Source: Salticus scenicus | Lineage: Eukaryota > Arthropoda > Arachnida > Araneae > Salticidae | Assembly: GCA_963930645.1 (NCBI GenBank) | Contig: OZ005650.1 | Span: forward strand, 59,213,218 to 59,277,217 | Length of the DNA: 64,000 nt | Reading direction: 5' to 3' | Part shown: positions 10,055-20,499 of the stretch, piece by piece | Numbering within the stretch: position 1 is the first letter of the stretch | How the letters are laid out: every line of letters starts with the position of its first letter | Translations under genes and position numbers: made by a program | The notes under the pieces: model-generated | What the model was told of the DNA's origin: nothing | The model's input: only the letters and a program-made list of their open reading frames with translations | Database searches by the model: none

Positions 10055-11331
10055 ATTTTTATAACCCGCATTAGAATAACAGATTTCATGTTTCTATACA
10101 AAATTTTACTAAAAATATTTGACATTTGCTTAGTATATATATATATATATTGTTGATTTTGATTTTGTGGAATATAATAGCTATACGAAACATAAGAAAT
10201 TGCATGCAGTATATTTGTTGAAAACTTGTTATTTTGCCTTAGACCCAAATAAATAATAGTTCCTGATAACTTTATATATTGTGTTATGCAACATAATGTA
10301 AAGGCGGATGTAAAAGCCTACTTACTATGGCTGTATAATGTAATAATGATATAAAAACCCTTCTTAAGTGTTTTCAAGTGCGTACCGAGTATTTAAAGTA
10401 CAATATTTAAGACAGATTAAAAAGAAAATTTTAAAATATTTCATGTTGTTCAAAATAAATTCCCTTTATTTATTGTTGCTTTTATTAACATGCCTATTTT
10501 AGTTTACATCACTTGGACAAGTATTAAAATACCAAGCAATGAAGAATATAACAACAAAGCAATTAATAAAAAATCTTATGTAGGCACCACGTGACTTTCT
10601 TATACACCATTTGGATTATACGTATTGTTATGAAAACATTAACGTTTTTTTGTGAGGCAACGGATTCATAAATAAACTTATAACAATGGTTTTATTGTAT
10701 TTATCGATTATTGTAAATAAAAGTGCTAACGCAATCTGATAAATATAAAATAATGTCCTAGGATATATCGCTTTATCTCTAGCATTCTTTGCTTAGTTAA
10801 TTTTACGTTCTGTGCCACTCAATTTCTTTATTTCTTAGAATCGTACTTCCTTCTCACAGTTCTTTGATTTTCATTTGTTTTTATTTTCTATTCAATGAAG
10901 TCGAAAGAATGCATCTACATTAACTTTGAGCCACTTCTACGAAAATTTACTACTACCGGATGTCCTGCAGCATCAAGTATTGTTTACTTTGTCATTATAT
11001 GAAGGAGTATTTTCAAAATTATTATTAAAAATGTATATTAAAAAAAGTGTATAGAAAATTTTAAGGGGAAAATATTCATCTATTATTTGGCAATATAAAA
11101 TTGAATACAATGTTTAATTTCCATTCCTTTTTTTTTAAATGAATTTGATTTGTTTTTTAAATATTACTAGCTGTTGTGCTCATTCTTCGCGCGGAAATTT
11201 AATTATTATTCGCAGTATATTATTAGAAAAACACATTTATCTTAATTGAATCTCACTATGCTTATGAAGATAAATAATACATGTATTATTACAGTTAATA
11301 TGAACTATTTGTAAATTTTAACTCATATGTA

Positions 11332-11381
<50 letters not shown>

Positions 11382-11532
11382 TTTATATATATTAATTTGT
11401 CTAATTGTTTGTGCACTGATAAAAACGTACATTTTCTCAATGTTCCAGAAAAAAATAATTTATATTTTCATTTATGTATCGAAAACCGAGTACCGTAGCT
11501 AGTAAATAAAGAATCGCCAAGTGGCTTGAATA
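10055..11532. other. AT-rich sequence with TA microsatellites
   Basis: (TA)n runs lie at 10134-10150 and about 11330-11379. Near 11167-11200 the sequence ACTAGCTGTTGTGCTCATTC followed by TTCGCGCGG resembles an eroded version of the Helitron-like ends further right, but no hairpin or partner end is visible. No gene. Confidence 0.45.
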
Positions 11533-12100
11533 CAAGGCGATTACAATTAAAGTTACGATTTCAAAGGCTATAATTTTGAAACTACCCTTTAGAAAGGTTT
11601 GGTATATTGCCAGAGCAACCGTGAGGCAATGAAATTTTGTTTGGCAAAAGAAAAAGAAGAAAAAAATAGTTCCAAAATCTACCGTTAATTATCCGTAAAG
11701 TATTTGTTTCATGAAGCTCCTCGTTCTCTCTTTTCTCTATGACTGTTTCCGCTGTAAACACGTATTCTTGTCTTTTTGCTAAAAAAAATTGTAAGAAACC
11801 CTTGAAGTCTATTGTTTCCTGCTATTCCATTGTGTTGCTAATAACATTCCTGTGTATAATGAGTCCATTTAGGTGTTTCACCTGACCTTAGCCTGACAGC
11901 GCTATCAACAGGAACAGGTTGGAACTACGTTTTTCTTCCCTCCCCCCCCCCCAAAAAAAAAAAATAAATAAATAAATAAAATAATAATAATAACAATAAT
12001 AATTGCCTCATGATTTCTCTGGTAAAATATCAAATCGCTCTAATAGGTAGATTTTAAAATATAGCATTTTGAAATCGTAATTTTAATTAAAATCACCCTG
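11533..12100. mobile_element. TA-flanked MITE, copy 1 (568 bp)
   Basis: Both ends carry the same inverted sequence: left ATTACAATTAAAGTTACGAT plus TTCAAA, right TTTGAAATCGTAATTTTAAT followed by ATCACCCTG. TA lies directly outside each end (11531-11532, 12101-12102). Further in, GCAATGAAATTTTG on the left and the matching GATTTCTCTGGTAAAATATC block on the right extend the fold-back. A second copy lies at 47374-47857. There is no transposase; the termini and TA target fit a Tc1/mariner-mobilised MITE. Homopolymer C and A runs at about 11940-11964 mark slippage. Confidence 0.8.
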
Positions 12101-13100
12101 TACTAAAGTTGTACGTTTTCTCTAATATTCAACTGTATCGAATTAGGTTATTAGGTTTTCCTTTATTAAATTTTCGATATTTGCTGAATCTATGGAGATG
12201 TGTGAATCTGATATCGATTACAGAGAATCACTTAATATATATATCTAAATATATATATATGCATTAAATAGAGAAAATATCATATTTTTGAACAGCTTTA
12301 GTAGCCTAGCTTAGCAAAATTTAAAATTTAGCACCGATGTAACTTAGTCGTTTCTCGCCAAGGCATTTTCTAAACTAACTGCGATAGCCATTTTAATTTA
12401 TTTTAAAATTTAGAACGTCAGCAAGATTTAAAGAACACAGATGTTTTTGATAAATTAATATTACATTACTTACATTTTTTTTAAACCAAAATTAACATTT
12501 TGTTTTGTTTTGGAACTATAAACTAATGCCTAATAACATAATAATTTTTATTCATTGTCCTATTATTTCAGTAGACGGAGTATTGTTTTAATACCTGAAT
12601 ATAGGAAAGAGTATAAAATATGAGTCAGTTGATTGAAAGGAAAATTATTTGGCAATTACTGCGTTATTAGTTATTCATTATATTATGTATTGTTTTGACT
12701 ATTTCATTGCTATTATTATTATAATGAAAAGATAAAGCAAGCAAAACTTTTTAAAAACATTACATTTTAAGCTTTTCAGCTCTATCTTTTTTTTTTTTTT
12801 TCTCTCATTTAATACAATAATCCAGATATAAGTGTATTTCCCATTAATTATTATGAAATGTATATTTTTATTTATTTACTTTTAAATACATGACTATTTT
12901 TTGAATCTGCGATTTTGAGTTGACGCTCATTTGTAGTGTTCAACATTGAATTTTTATCTCTTTTAATGTTGAAAAAAGAAGGATCGTGTAAACATATTAT
13001 TACTGAAAATAAAGGTAAAGTTTCTAAAAAAATGATGGCAATTTTTAATAAATTAAAACAAATGGGAAAGACAGTAAAAATGTTAAACTTAATAAAAGAA
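12101..13100. other. AT-rich sequence; weak 65-residue frame
   Basis: A lysine-rich frame at 12936-13133 (contains KKMMAIFNKLKQMGKTVKML) starts in unique DNA and runs into the tandem duplication. It has no recognisable domain, and its composition is that of AT-rich background, so I do not call it a gene. Otherwise nothing beyond a short TA run near 12236-12260. Confidence 0.4.
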
Positions 13101-13796
13101 ATGGAAATTTTTGAAAGTAAACAAACTTTGTGACATAAACGTGACTATTGGAAATTCATTAAAACTATAAAAACTATATATTGTAAGATTGTATTATATA
13201 TAAGCCAAAAATAAATAAATAAATAGGTAAATAGTTTTCTTATTATGGGGGAAAAATGAACGCACAAACATTTTTCTATAAATAATTAAAACAAAATTGA
13301 TAAAAATCGTTTTTAAGAAATGAAACAGCTTCAACATAGAACCGCTGGCGAAATTTAAAAATTGAAAAAGTTATAGCTCGAGTGTATCTTGCAAAAATCT
13401 TTACTTATGTAATTATGAAATTAAAATATGAAATTGCTACAAGTTGGAAATGGAAATTTTTGAAAGTAAACAAACTCTGTGACATAAACTTGACTATTAA
13501 AAATTCATTAAAACTATAAAAACTATATATTGCAAGATTGTATTATTTATAAGCCAAAAATAAATAAATAAATAGGTAAATAATTTTCTTATTATGGGGA
13601 AAAAATGAACGCGCAAACATTTTTCTATAAATAATTAAAATAAAATTGATAAAAATCGTTTTTAAGAAATGAAACAGCTTCAATATAGAACCGCTGGCGA
13701 AATTTAAAAATTGAAAAAGTTATAGCTCGGGTGTTTCTTGCAAAAATCTTTACTTATGTAATTAGGAAATTAAAATATGAAATTGCTACAAGTTGG
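13101..13796. repeat. Two-copy tandem duplication, 349-bp period
   Basis: Copy 1 starts at 13101 and copy 2 at 13450, both with ATGGAAATTTTTGAAAGTAA. The copies differ at only a small number of positions (for example ACAAACTTTG versus ACAAACTCTG, GAACGCACAA versus GAACGCGCAA). Copy 2 runs to about 13796 and ends with GAAATTGCTACAAGTTGGA. This is the youngest of the short local duplications in the window. Confidence 0.9.
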
Positions 13797-14021
13797 AATA
13801 ATACAAATATGAAATAGTTACAAGTCGAAATAACACAAAAGTGAAATGGTTGTAAGTTGAAATTTAGAGCGTAATTAGATTTTTTCTTTTATAATCGTCA
13901 TGCTATTTATATACTATGTCAGTTATATTTCCTTTGTAAATAAGCAATCAAACATTATGCATTTACTTTAAATAACAAAAAATCTTATTTTTCACATTCA
14001 GTGTTACACATAAATACATAA

Positions 14022-14063
<42 letters not shown>

Positions 14064-14550
14064 ATAAATAAATATTACATATTGTAAGACATTTGTAATA
14101 AGATTTCAAATTACTAAATACCATTGAATATAACACTATGCAGTTTTTTACTGAAATGTGTTGAAAAAAGTGGGATTATTTCATGTATAAGAAAAATATA
14201 TTAGTTACATTTTTCACCAATATATAGCTCTTCACAGATTCCTCTCACATTTTAATTAAATCCGCCTTTTCAAATGACGCCATATAGCAAATGCTGCTTA
14301 ATCTGACTTTGGCGTGTTGCATGTGATTTCAGATGTTAGCGATTATCTTCATTAAAGATTAATTACTTATGACTGCTGTTAAACGTTGTAGAAAGACAAT
14401 CATGATTTTATTCAGAGATAAGACATTTTTAGTTACTCTTTATTGTCAATGTTCCCAATAGCGAACGTCTAATTGCCATTCTCATGAATGATGGCCGTGA
14501 TATTGAACATCTTTTGTTCTAATTACGTAGTTCTATGTACTACGGCTCTG
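13797..14550. other. AT-rich sequence with TA microsatellite
   Basis: Holds a (TA)n run at about 14023-14061. No gene or repeat end that I can support. Confidence 0.5.
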
Positions 14551-15107
14551 TAAATAATAATAATAACAATAATAATAATAATAATAATAATCTTAAATTA
14601 ACGCGCCACTTGATAAAGAATTATTAAAGTATTCTTTCGTTTTACTTAAAGAAATACAATGTATTTCTGTGTATTTCAATTCTGTATATTTCACTCATAT
14701 TGCTACTATCAAACTTTTTTACCATGTGTTTATTAACTTCGATTCTTGTTTATTTGTTTCAATGTTTGTCCGGTACAAATCTTGCAATCGGTTTTTAACT
14801 AACTTCCCTACTTGCTAGAACTAGCTTTTTAACTAGCTTCCCTACTAGCTGTAAATAATAATAATAATAATAATAATAATCTTAAATTAAATCGCCACAT
14901 GATAAAGAATTATTAAAGTATTCTTTCGTTTTACTTAAAGAAATACAATATCTTTCTGTGTATTTCAATTCTGTGTATTTGACTCATATTGCTACGATCA
15001 AACTGTTTTACCATGTGTTTATTAACTTCGGTTCTTGTTTATTTGTTTGTTTGTTTGTCCGGTACATATCTTGCAATCGGTTTTTAACTAATTTCCCTAC
15101 TAGCTAA
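14551..15107. repeat. Two-copy tandem duplication, about 302-bp period, each led by an AAT microsatellite
   Basis: Copy 1 begins at 14551 and copy 2 at 14853, both with TGTAAATAATAATAATAA followed by ATCTTAAATTAA, CGCCAC.TGATAAAGAATTA, TTTCGTTTTACTTAAAGAAA and, at the far end, TTTTTAACTAACTTCCCTAC. Copy 1 carries an extra short internal repeat (CTAGAACTAGCTTTTTAACT), and the AAT tracts differ in length. The duplication may have been seeded by the microsatellite. Confidence 0.85.
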
Positions 15108-15604
15108 CTTTTGAAACCTTTAGAATAGCTCAGAACCCGATGACAACACAATACTTAGAAGGCCGATTTTCGAATTCTTGATTAGTTTTCTTTTAATTAA
15201 TTGAAATATGGAAATAATAACATCCTAATAGCTTTAAAAATATCCATTAATATATTAGCTATAATATAAATGCTGCCAAAATAAATAAATAAATAAATAA
15301 AAATATAAGAATAAATTTTAAAAAGTGCGAGTTCATTTTCTTTCGACATATAATAAATACATTTAATTAAACGTTAAAAAATTGTAAAAAAGTTAAATTA
15401 TGCATATCACAAAAATTGATGTCATTATCACTTTAAAATTTTTATATGTAAAACATGGCACATATTTTTTTTTTCTTATAATTATTTTATAATACACTTT
15501 ATTGTTTTTTCCGAGACTTTTGGATTGCCTGGTATATTTTCTTAAACAATACTAAAGATAATGTTTGTTACTTTATATGTTTGTTATTATTTTTTTTAAC
15601 ATAA
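15108..15604. other. Left flank of the LTR array
   Basis: AT-rich, no gene. The five bases next to the array are CATAA. Confidence 0.6.
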
Positions 15605-16161
15605 TGTGGAGAATTAGACTTCTCCATCCTCATTTAACTTGAAGCTGAAACTTACTTAATTACTTAATGAAGTTATGAAATAACACAAAGTCAGATTTAT
15701 AAAATCAATGGAGCTTTTATTTGAGCTTAAATAAAAAGGCGGGCGTAGGTCTTTATATTTAATATCTTTATAACTTAAGATGGACAGCCATACTAACTAT
15801 TCTAACTTCAAATGATTAACCACAAATAATTTCCACTACTACATTTAACTTCAATCACCCTCGTGGCTCAGTAACCTTTCGATAGCAGGAGGATTCCCCG
15901 ACACCGCTATCTACTCGACTGACATCCAACTATATCCGCTACTAACTCTCCAAAGCAATCTTCCTTCCAACTAACTCCTAAAGCAATCTTCATACTACTA
16001 TATATATAAATCACTTTTCAAACTTATTAGCATAATGTCAATTACAATTTTAGTTTAGGATGAGAACTAACTCTATTACTCAATTGAATCCTAAAACCTT
16101 CGTATTCATGTGTTACTCTTAAAGTGCGAATTTTAACCGTAGCACTTTGCTATACCTGACA
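15605..16161 (-). repeat. LTR 1 (3' LTR of the array, minus strand)
   Basis: 557 bp, TGT...ACA ends. On the minus strand it starts TGTCAGGTATAGC and ends TTCTCCACA. A TATA-like TTTATATATATAG lies about 150 bp in (plus strand near 16000-16014) and AATAAA lies downstream (plus near 15714-15720), giving a plausible U3-R-U5 order. An internal direct repeat, GAAGATTGCTTT followed by an AGTTAGT-type block, occurs twice about 28 bp apart. Private differences from the other LTRs include GCGTAGGTCTTTA in place of GCGTTGGACTTTA. Confidence 0.93.
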
Positions 16162-16185
16162 GTTCCTCCCCAAAAGAAAAAAAAT
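16162..16185 (-). promoter_or_regulatory. Polypurine tract, unit 1
   Basis: On the minus strand this reads TTTTTCTTTTGGGGAGGAAC and abuts LTR 1. It would prime plus-strand synthesis. The same tract abuts LTRs 2 to 5 at 20500, 24838, 29176 and 33512. It is missing beyond LTR 6, as expected for the other end of the array. Confidence 0.8.
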
Positions 16186-17329
16186 CGCGGAAAAAATCCC
16201 CAACGGGTTTTTACCCGTGCAAATTTTAAATTATTGCAATACTATGCAAAGAAAATTTTAGCTGCAGTGACTTACTGTTTAAAATTCAACTACATAATAT
16301 TTTAGAAAAAGAAAAAAAAGAGGGGGGGAAACTTAAATTAGACTGCCCAAGAATAACTATTTGCATTTAAAATGTAATAAGGAAAAAGAAGGCCGAGCTT
16401 AAAACTGCCCACTCAGGAAAGATTTATGATAAAAATACTTTTTTAGCTCCATCTGAGGTGCTTTATGTCAGAAACTCCATGCCCTAACTTAGTTAACTTA
16501 TTTAAAGTCCAGCGTAATTACAGCGGGGCTTACATTCATCTTTCCTTAAAACAAATGGAAAGGAAAAAAATGTTCATTAATTTAAAATAAATTTTAGTAC
16601 AAAAAGGATCGCTTAAAAAATAAATGCGATCGATAATTATTCAAATTAAATTGTGACATTAAAAAGTCTTTATTGACAAAAAACTTGGTATATCTTTATC
16701 CATCTGCAGGTCAGTCTTGACCCAGATCATCAGCTAGGAAAAATACTTGAAAAGGCATCAGAGAAAAAAAAGAAAAAAAATTCCAGTTGTCCACTATCTG
16801 CTTGAATCTTGAAGGAAATCCGCTGTTGGCAAGCGTCCAGAAAAAACATCGTTTACTGCAGACAAGAAAAACGCTAGCTCCTTCAAATTCAGAGATCCAA
16901 AGTCTTTGGCAAACGTCCAAAAATTACCTCCTTTAGCATCAAAAGTAACAAGTAAAGGAATCATCTTGGATTTTCAGATCAACGACTGTATGGAGAGTTT
17001 GAATCAGAGGACATTCTAAAATACAAAATTCTTTTGAACGTATAAATCAAAAGTAAAGGTACACTACACTTTTACATAGATAAATGACATAATTTTATAC
17101 ATAAGCAATATTTTCACCTAGCTATTTGCGTACGGAAAAAAACTAAATTGTTAGTGGATTAATAAGGTTAGTCGTTAAACGCGAATTTACATGCAAAATA
17201 GCTTTAAAAAAATCTCTTTTTACCCCATACTAATATATACATAAAACTCTTAGTGAAAATTCAAGAGTTAAAAATAAGAAATATTCATTTTATACAATTA
17301 TCGACATTTAGAAAAACATAGATAAGGAT
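16186..17329 (-). other. Non-coding 3' half of unit 1
   Basis: AT-rich, with no sustained frame on either strand in any unit. Short antisense frames near 16711-16920 arise from the segment GTTGGCAAGCGTCCA...TTGGCAAACGTCCAAAAA, which itself contains an imperfect direct repeat. The region is shared by all five units. Confidence 0.7.
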
Positions 17330-17831
17330 ACAAAATTTTTCAAAACTGCAGTTGATAACTGCAAAATAAGTTCAAAACTGAGAAATAAAAAATTCACGAA
17401 CATGCATATAGATCATTTACAAAACTATAGAAAAAAATGTTTATACACTTATAAAATTTCATTTTATATAATTGAGAGAAATATAGTTAAGGAATATATA
17501 CAAAATATTTCAAAAAGTTTGTTTTTTCAAAATGTCGTGGATGGCTACAAAATAGAGAAAGATTGGAGTATGTACATATAGATCATGTCAAAAAACTAGA
17601 GAAAATTTATATACTAAAAGTTAAGAAAATTTATCGTACGAATCGCTGCAGGTGATGGCTAAAACAGAAAATATTTAAGTACAGATATATAGATCAGTCA
17701 CAAAACGAAAGGGGGGAAAATTTATATAAAAATGTTCAAAAAGGTTTTTTACCAAGAACTGCTGGTGTTGGCTAGGAATAAAAAAAAACATTAACGTACA
17801 TACATGCATATATTATATACAGAAAAAAATC
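17330..17831. repeat. Degenerate internal repeat, about 100-170 bp, four copies (unit 1)
   Basis: Four copies can be aligned: about 17331-17499, 17500-17625, 17626-17732 and 17733-17831. Shared blocks are ACTGC.GGTGATGGCTA (weak in copy 1), then AA.AGAAA, then GTACATATAGATCA, then CACAAAAC.A.AG and AAAATTTATATA. The same block recurs at the equivalent place in units 2 to 5, so it predates the array. Confidence 0.6.
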
Positions 17832-18144
17832 ATGACATGTAAACAATACATGAAATTTCGAGAGATGAAAGTTCATGCTATAAGTTTAATTTTGCATTTT
17901 TAAATTTAAAAAGTTCATGGCTTGGAGCTCATGGTTGAAAGTCCAGAAGAAAGTCCTACATGTCGTAGATTTGATAATTTTTATGACAGAAATGCACTTT
18001 ACAATGAAAAACATATAGAACCATAGCACCTGACAGATTGATTCCTTGATATCAGCAAAATCAGAGATGTGGGTCAGACTATCCTGTGGAGTTGCTGTTG
18101 AACTTTCAGCGCTGGTAGCTTGTAGATTGAACAGGATTGAACAG

Positions 18145-18482
18145 GGCGCAGCCCCCGCTCACCGCTCGAAGAGCGGTGTTGAGCGCTTCCAGAACTAAGT
18201 TCACGTGGGCTGCGCCAAGATGTTTATTGAAAAAAAAAATTACAAGAATCATCGCCAGGCAGAGCCTACTCGCGACAATGGGCGATGTGAAACAAGTTCA
18301 ATTTGCATAGTCTTTTGTTGGTCGGCATGCCGAGCCTAGCCGATTCCTCGCGACAGAAGGCATGCTGACATGCTGTAATGTTATGTTGAAGTTCGAGAGG
18401 AATGGAGATGATCATTGTAGAATAGGTGTAGGTCATGTCAGCCTCTTGCCGGGTAAAACCCTTCGCGACAGAGGGCAAGAGG
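18145..18482. other. GC-rich structured segment, unit 1: clamp hairpin plus three TCGCGACA stem-loops
   Basis: First comes a 10-bp clamp, GGCGCAGCCC at 18145 with GGGCTGCGCC near 18204-18213, enclosing a strong hairpin built on CACCGCTC/GAGCGGTG. Then come three stem-loops. A: CATCGCC 18250-18256 with GGCGATG 18281-18287. B: GTCGGCATGCC 18321-18331 with GGCATGCTGAC 18359-18369. C: CCTCTTGCC 18442-18450 with GGCAAGAGG 18474-18482. Each has a small hairpin or fold (AGGCAGAGCCT, GAG...TTC, GGGTAAAACCC) after the 5' stem, then TCGCGACA, then exactly three bases before the 3' stem. Stems differ in sequence but all close with GCC/GGC. Which strand is active as RNA is unknown; the element reads from the minus strand. 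Confidence 0.8.
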
Positions 18483-18490
18483 TGCAGCAC
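18266..18490 (-). other. 74-residue frame over the structured segment
   Basis: This frame (MLHLLPSVAKG start) is open in all five units and lies exactly across stem-loops A to C. The stem-loops explain the base pattern, no family is recognised, and a change in unit 2 (Q to K) breaks a base pair. I treat it as a by-product of the RNA-like structure, not a gene; the alternative, a small accessory protein, is not excluded. Confidence 0.3.
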
Positions 18491-18773
18491 TGACTCTTGA
18501 TGTGATTAAACAGCTTTTGTTGTTTTCCAAATTGACCAAGCTCAAGGGAAGTGGGAAAGATTAATCTGTTAAGTTTGAAATTTCATTTAAAAGGAAATAA
18601 ATTTTATATAGTTTAAATAATAGGGGTTTACGCGGGTAGCTTGTAGATTGTAGTCCGGCATCGGAGAGGCATTTTTCTGGGATGGACTCAAGCCCGGTAC
18701 CTTGTCACTGTCTACAGTTCCTTGAAAAGGTTCCGCTCGCTCTCTACTCGTTGAGATCGAGGTCCTGGAGAGC

Positions 18774-19604
18774 TTACAAGCTAGTTTTCACTTCGCTAGT
18801 GGAAAGTGCAACTTTTTGTTTTACTTTAGGCGGCATATCATTTAAACTAGCGACCGAATTATCTGACTTTTTCGTTGGATTTACGACTTTATCATTGAAT
18901 TTATGCACTGGATATGCCGAACTAGAGTTATTTAACTCTGCATTTTGAACTGTACTGCTTTCATTTACATTAACTAGTAGATTTTCTTCAAAATTAGCTA
19001 CGAGATCATTAGAAGCACAGTGGATAAACTTTTCACTGTCTTTTACTACAGTTTCTGTGAAAATAAAAGAGTCCGTCGACTTGACTGTTTTGGAACTTAA
19101 CTTATCAGGAGATGAATTTAAATCACTAGAAAAGTTAGCCGCAACATTTATTAATTTGTCACTGTCGGTCCGTTTAACGGCTTCAGCGGCCGCAGTTATT
19201 TTAATTTCCTTTACAATCTCTGTTACCCGAGCTTCAGTTACGTTTGATATTTCGGCTTGAGCCGGTTCAGCATTTAAATGCGAATGAGGGATATGCGAGG
19301 CTTGAACAGTAGAATTTAGTTGGACATTCGTTTCATTTAAGACAAGGGATTCATTGACAGAATTAGGTTCAATCGTATTTTCCTTTTCAACCGCCGTCGC
19401 TACGCAAGATATTTTATCGGATTTTTCATCCGTAGCCAAAGGCTGAAAGACAGAGGTAGATTTGCCTGTAGTGCTGGTAAATGGCGTAGTTTGCACGTTT
19501 TCATTAACTTTTACTTGACTTTTGTCACCAGAAATACCGTTTTCATCGTCAGTTTTAGGTTGGTTTACACTAATAGACTGTGACTTAATAACTTTTTGTG
19601 GTTT
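18774..19604 (-). pseudogene. Second long frame of unit 1, unidentified, possibly gag C-terminal region
   Basis: Open for 276 codons from just after a TAA at 19605-19607 to a stop at 18774-18776. The first plausible start is GTG at 19496; there is no early ATG, so it is more likely a continuation of gag than an independent gene. Composition is rich in Ser, Val, Asn, Lys and Glu, with no CCHC zinc knuckle, protease DTG or RT motif. It lies downstream of the gag stop and in a different frame, with the frame change near a TAAAAA run. The same frame is intact in units 3, 4 and 5 and interrupted in unit 2. Origin inferred from position only. Confidence 0.55.
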
Positions 19605-19671
19605 TTACACTGGGTTTACTATTGCTTCCCAGTGACGTTCGTAAAGGGGAGGGAGCGGTCATGTTGCATTC

Positions 19672-19971
19672 TTAGTCTGTCATCCCGAGTGGCATAAAAC
19701 TGATAATCCGACTTTTTAAGTCCTCATAGGTTGGATTTGAGCCAAGCGAATGGCAGGCGATTAACCTATGCCACTGTCTCGGTTCTCCTTCTAGGAAATA
19801 GGCTAACCAAGAATATTTTTTTTTAACATTGATTTTATGAAAATGGAAAAAATATTCAATCTGCTCAAAAAATTGCAGCACGCTAGTGGTGCCATCAAAA
19901 AGACTTGCTCGGGGGGGGGATTCGAGCAAAGATGGGCGCCAATGTGGAGAATTAGACTTCTCCATCCTCAT
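19672..19971 (-). pseudogene. Gag N-terminal fragment, unit 1 (Ty3/gypsy-type)
   Basis: The frame includes FDGTTSVLQFFEQIEYFF, then YSWLAYFLEGEPRQWHRLI, then TYEDLKSRI, the pattern of the retrotransposon gag capsid domain (target-and-helix core with LxGxAxxW-like block). It ends early at TAA 19672 after PLGMTD; the same frame remains open for about 28 codons more before another stop. The nominal ATG at 19971 lies inside the LTR and the frame crosses the primer binding site, so the true start is uncertain. A 9-base C-run (minus strand, near 19911-19919) sets the frame relative to the LTR. Confidence 0.75.
19930..19942 (-). promoter_or_regulatory. Primer binding site, unit 1
   Basis: Minus strand TTGGCGCCCATC directly follows the LTR end CCACA. 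TGG matches the CCA end of a tRNA, and the pairing would continue with ...GGGCGCCA. I cannot name the tRNA without a tRNA set. The same site follows LTRs 3, 4, 5 and 6. Confidence 0.8.
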
Positions 19972-20499
19972 TTAACTTGAAGCTGAAACTTACTTAATTA
20001 CTTAATGAAGTTATGAAATAACACAAAGTCAGATTTATAAAATCAATGGAGCTTTTATTTGAGCTTAAATAAAAAGGCGGGCGTTGGACTTTATATTTAA
20101 TATCTTTATAACTTAAGATGGACAGCCATACTAACTATTCTAACTTCAAATGATTAACCACAAATAATTTCCACTACTACATTTAACTTCAATCACCCTC
20201 GTGGCTCAGTAACCTTTCGATAGCAGGAGGATTCCCCGACACCGCTATCTACTCGACTGACATCCAACTATATCCGCTACTAACTCTCCAAAGCAATCTT
20301 CCTTCCAACTAACTCCTAAAGCAATCTTCATACTACTATATATATAAATCACTTTTCAAACTTATTAGCATAATGTCAATTACAATTTTAGTTTAGGATG
20401 AGAACTAACTCTATTACTCAATTGAATCCTAAAACCTTCGTATTCATGTGTTACTCTTAAAGTGCGAATTTTAACCGTAGCACTTTGCTATACCTGACA
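19943..20499 (-). repeat. LTR 2, shared by units 1 and 2
   Basis: 557 bp, nearly identical to LTR 1. It carries the majority ('A') variants: GCAGGAGGATTCC, GACTGACATCC, AATCTTCCTTCC and TTTTAGTTTAGGAT. Confidence 0.93.

Noticed and set aside
12936..13133. 65-residue Lys-rich frame
   Set aside because: Crosses from unique DNA into a tandem duplication, AT-biased composition, no domain, and not kept in the second copy.
18145..18482. Known ribozyme (hammerhead, twister, hairpin) in the structured segment
   Set aside because: None of the core motifs of these ribozymes (for example CUGAUGA with GAAA) is present on either strand; the motif is left unnamed.
18682..19260. Plus-strand frames of 88 and 67 residues repeated in every LTR unit
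   Set aside because: They lie antisense to the second long frame of the retroelement, which is on the coding strand of the element; their repetition only reflects the array.
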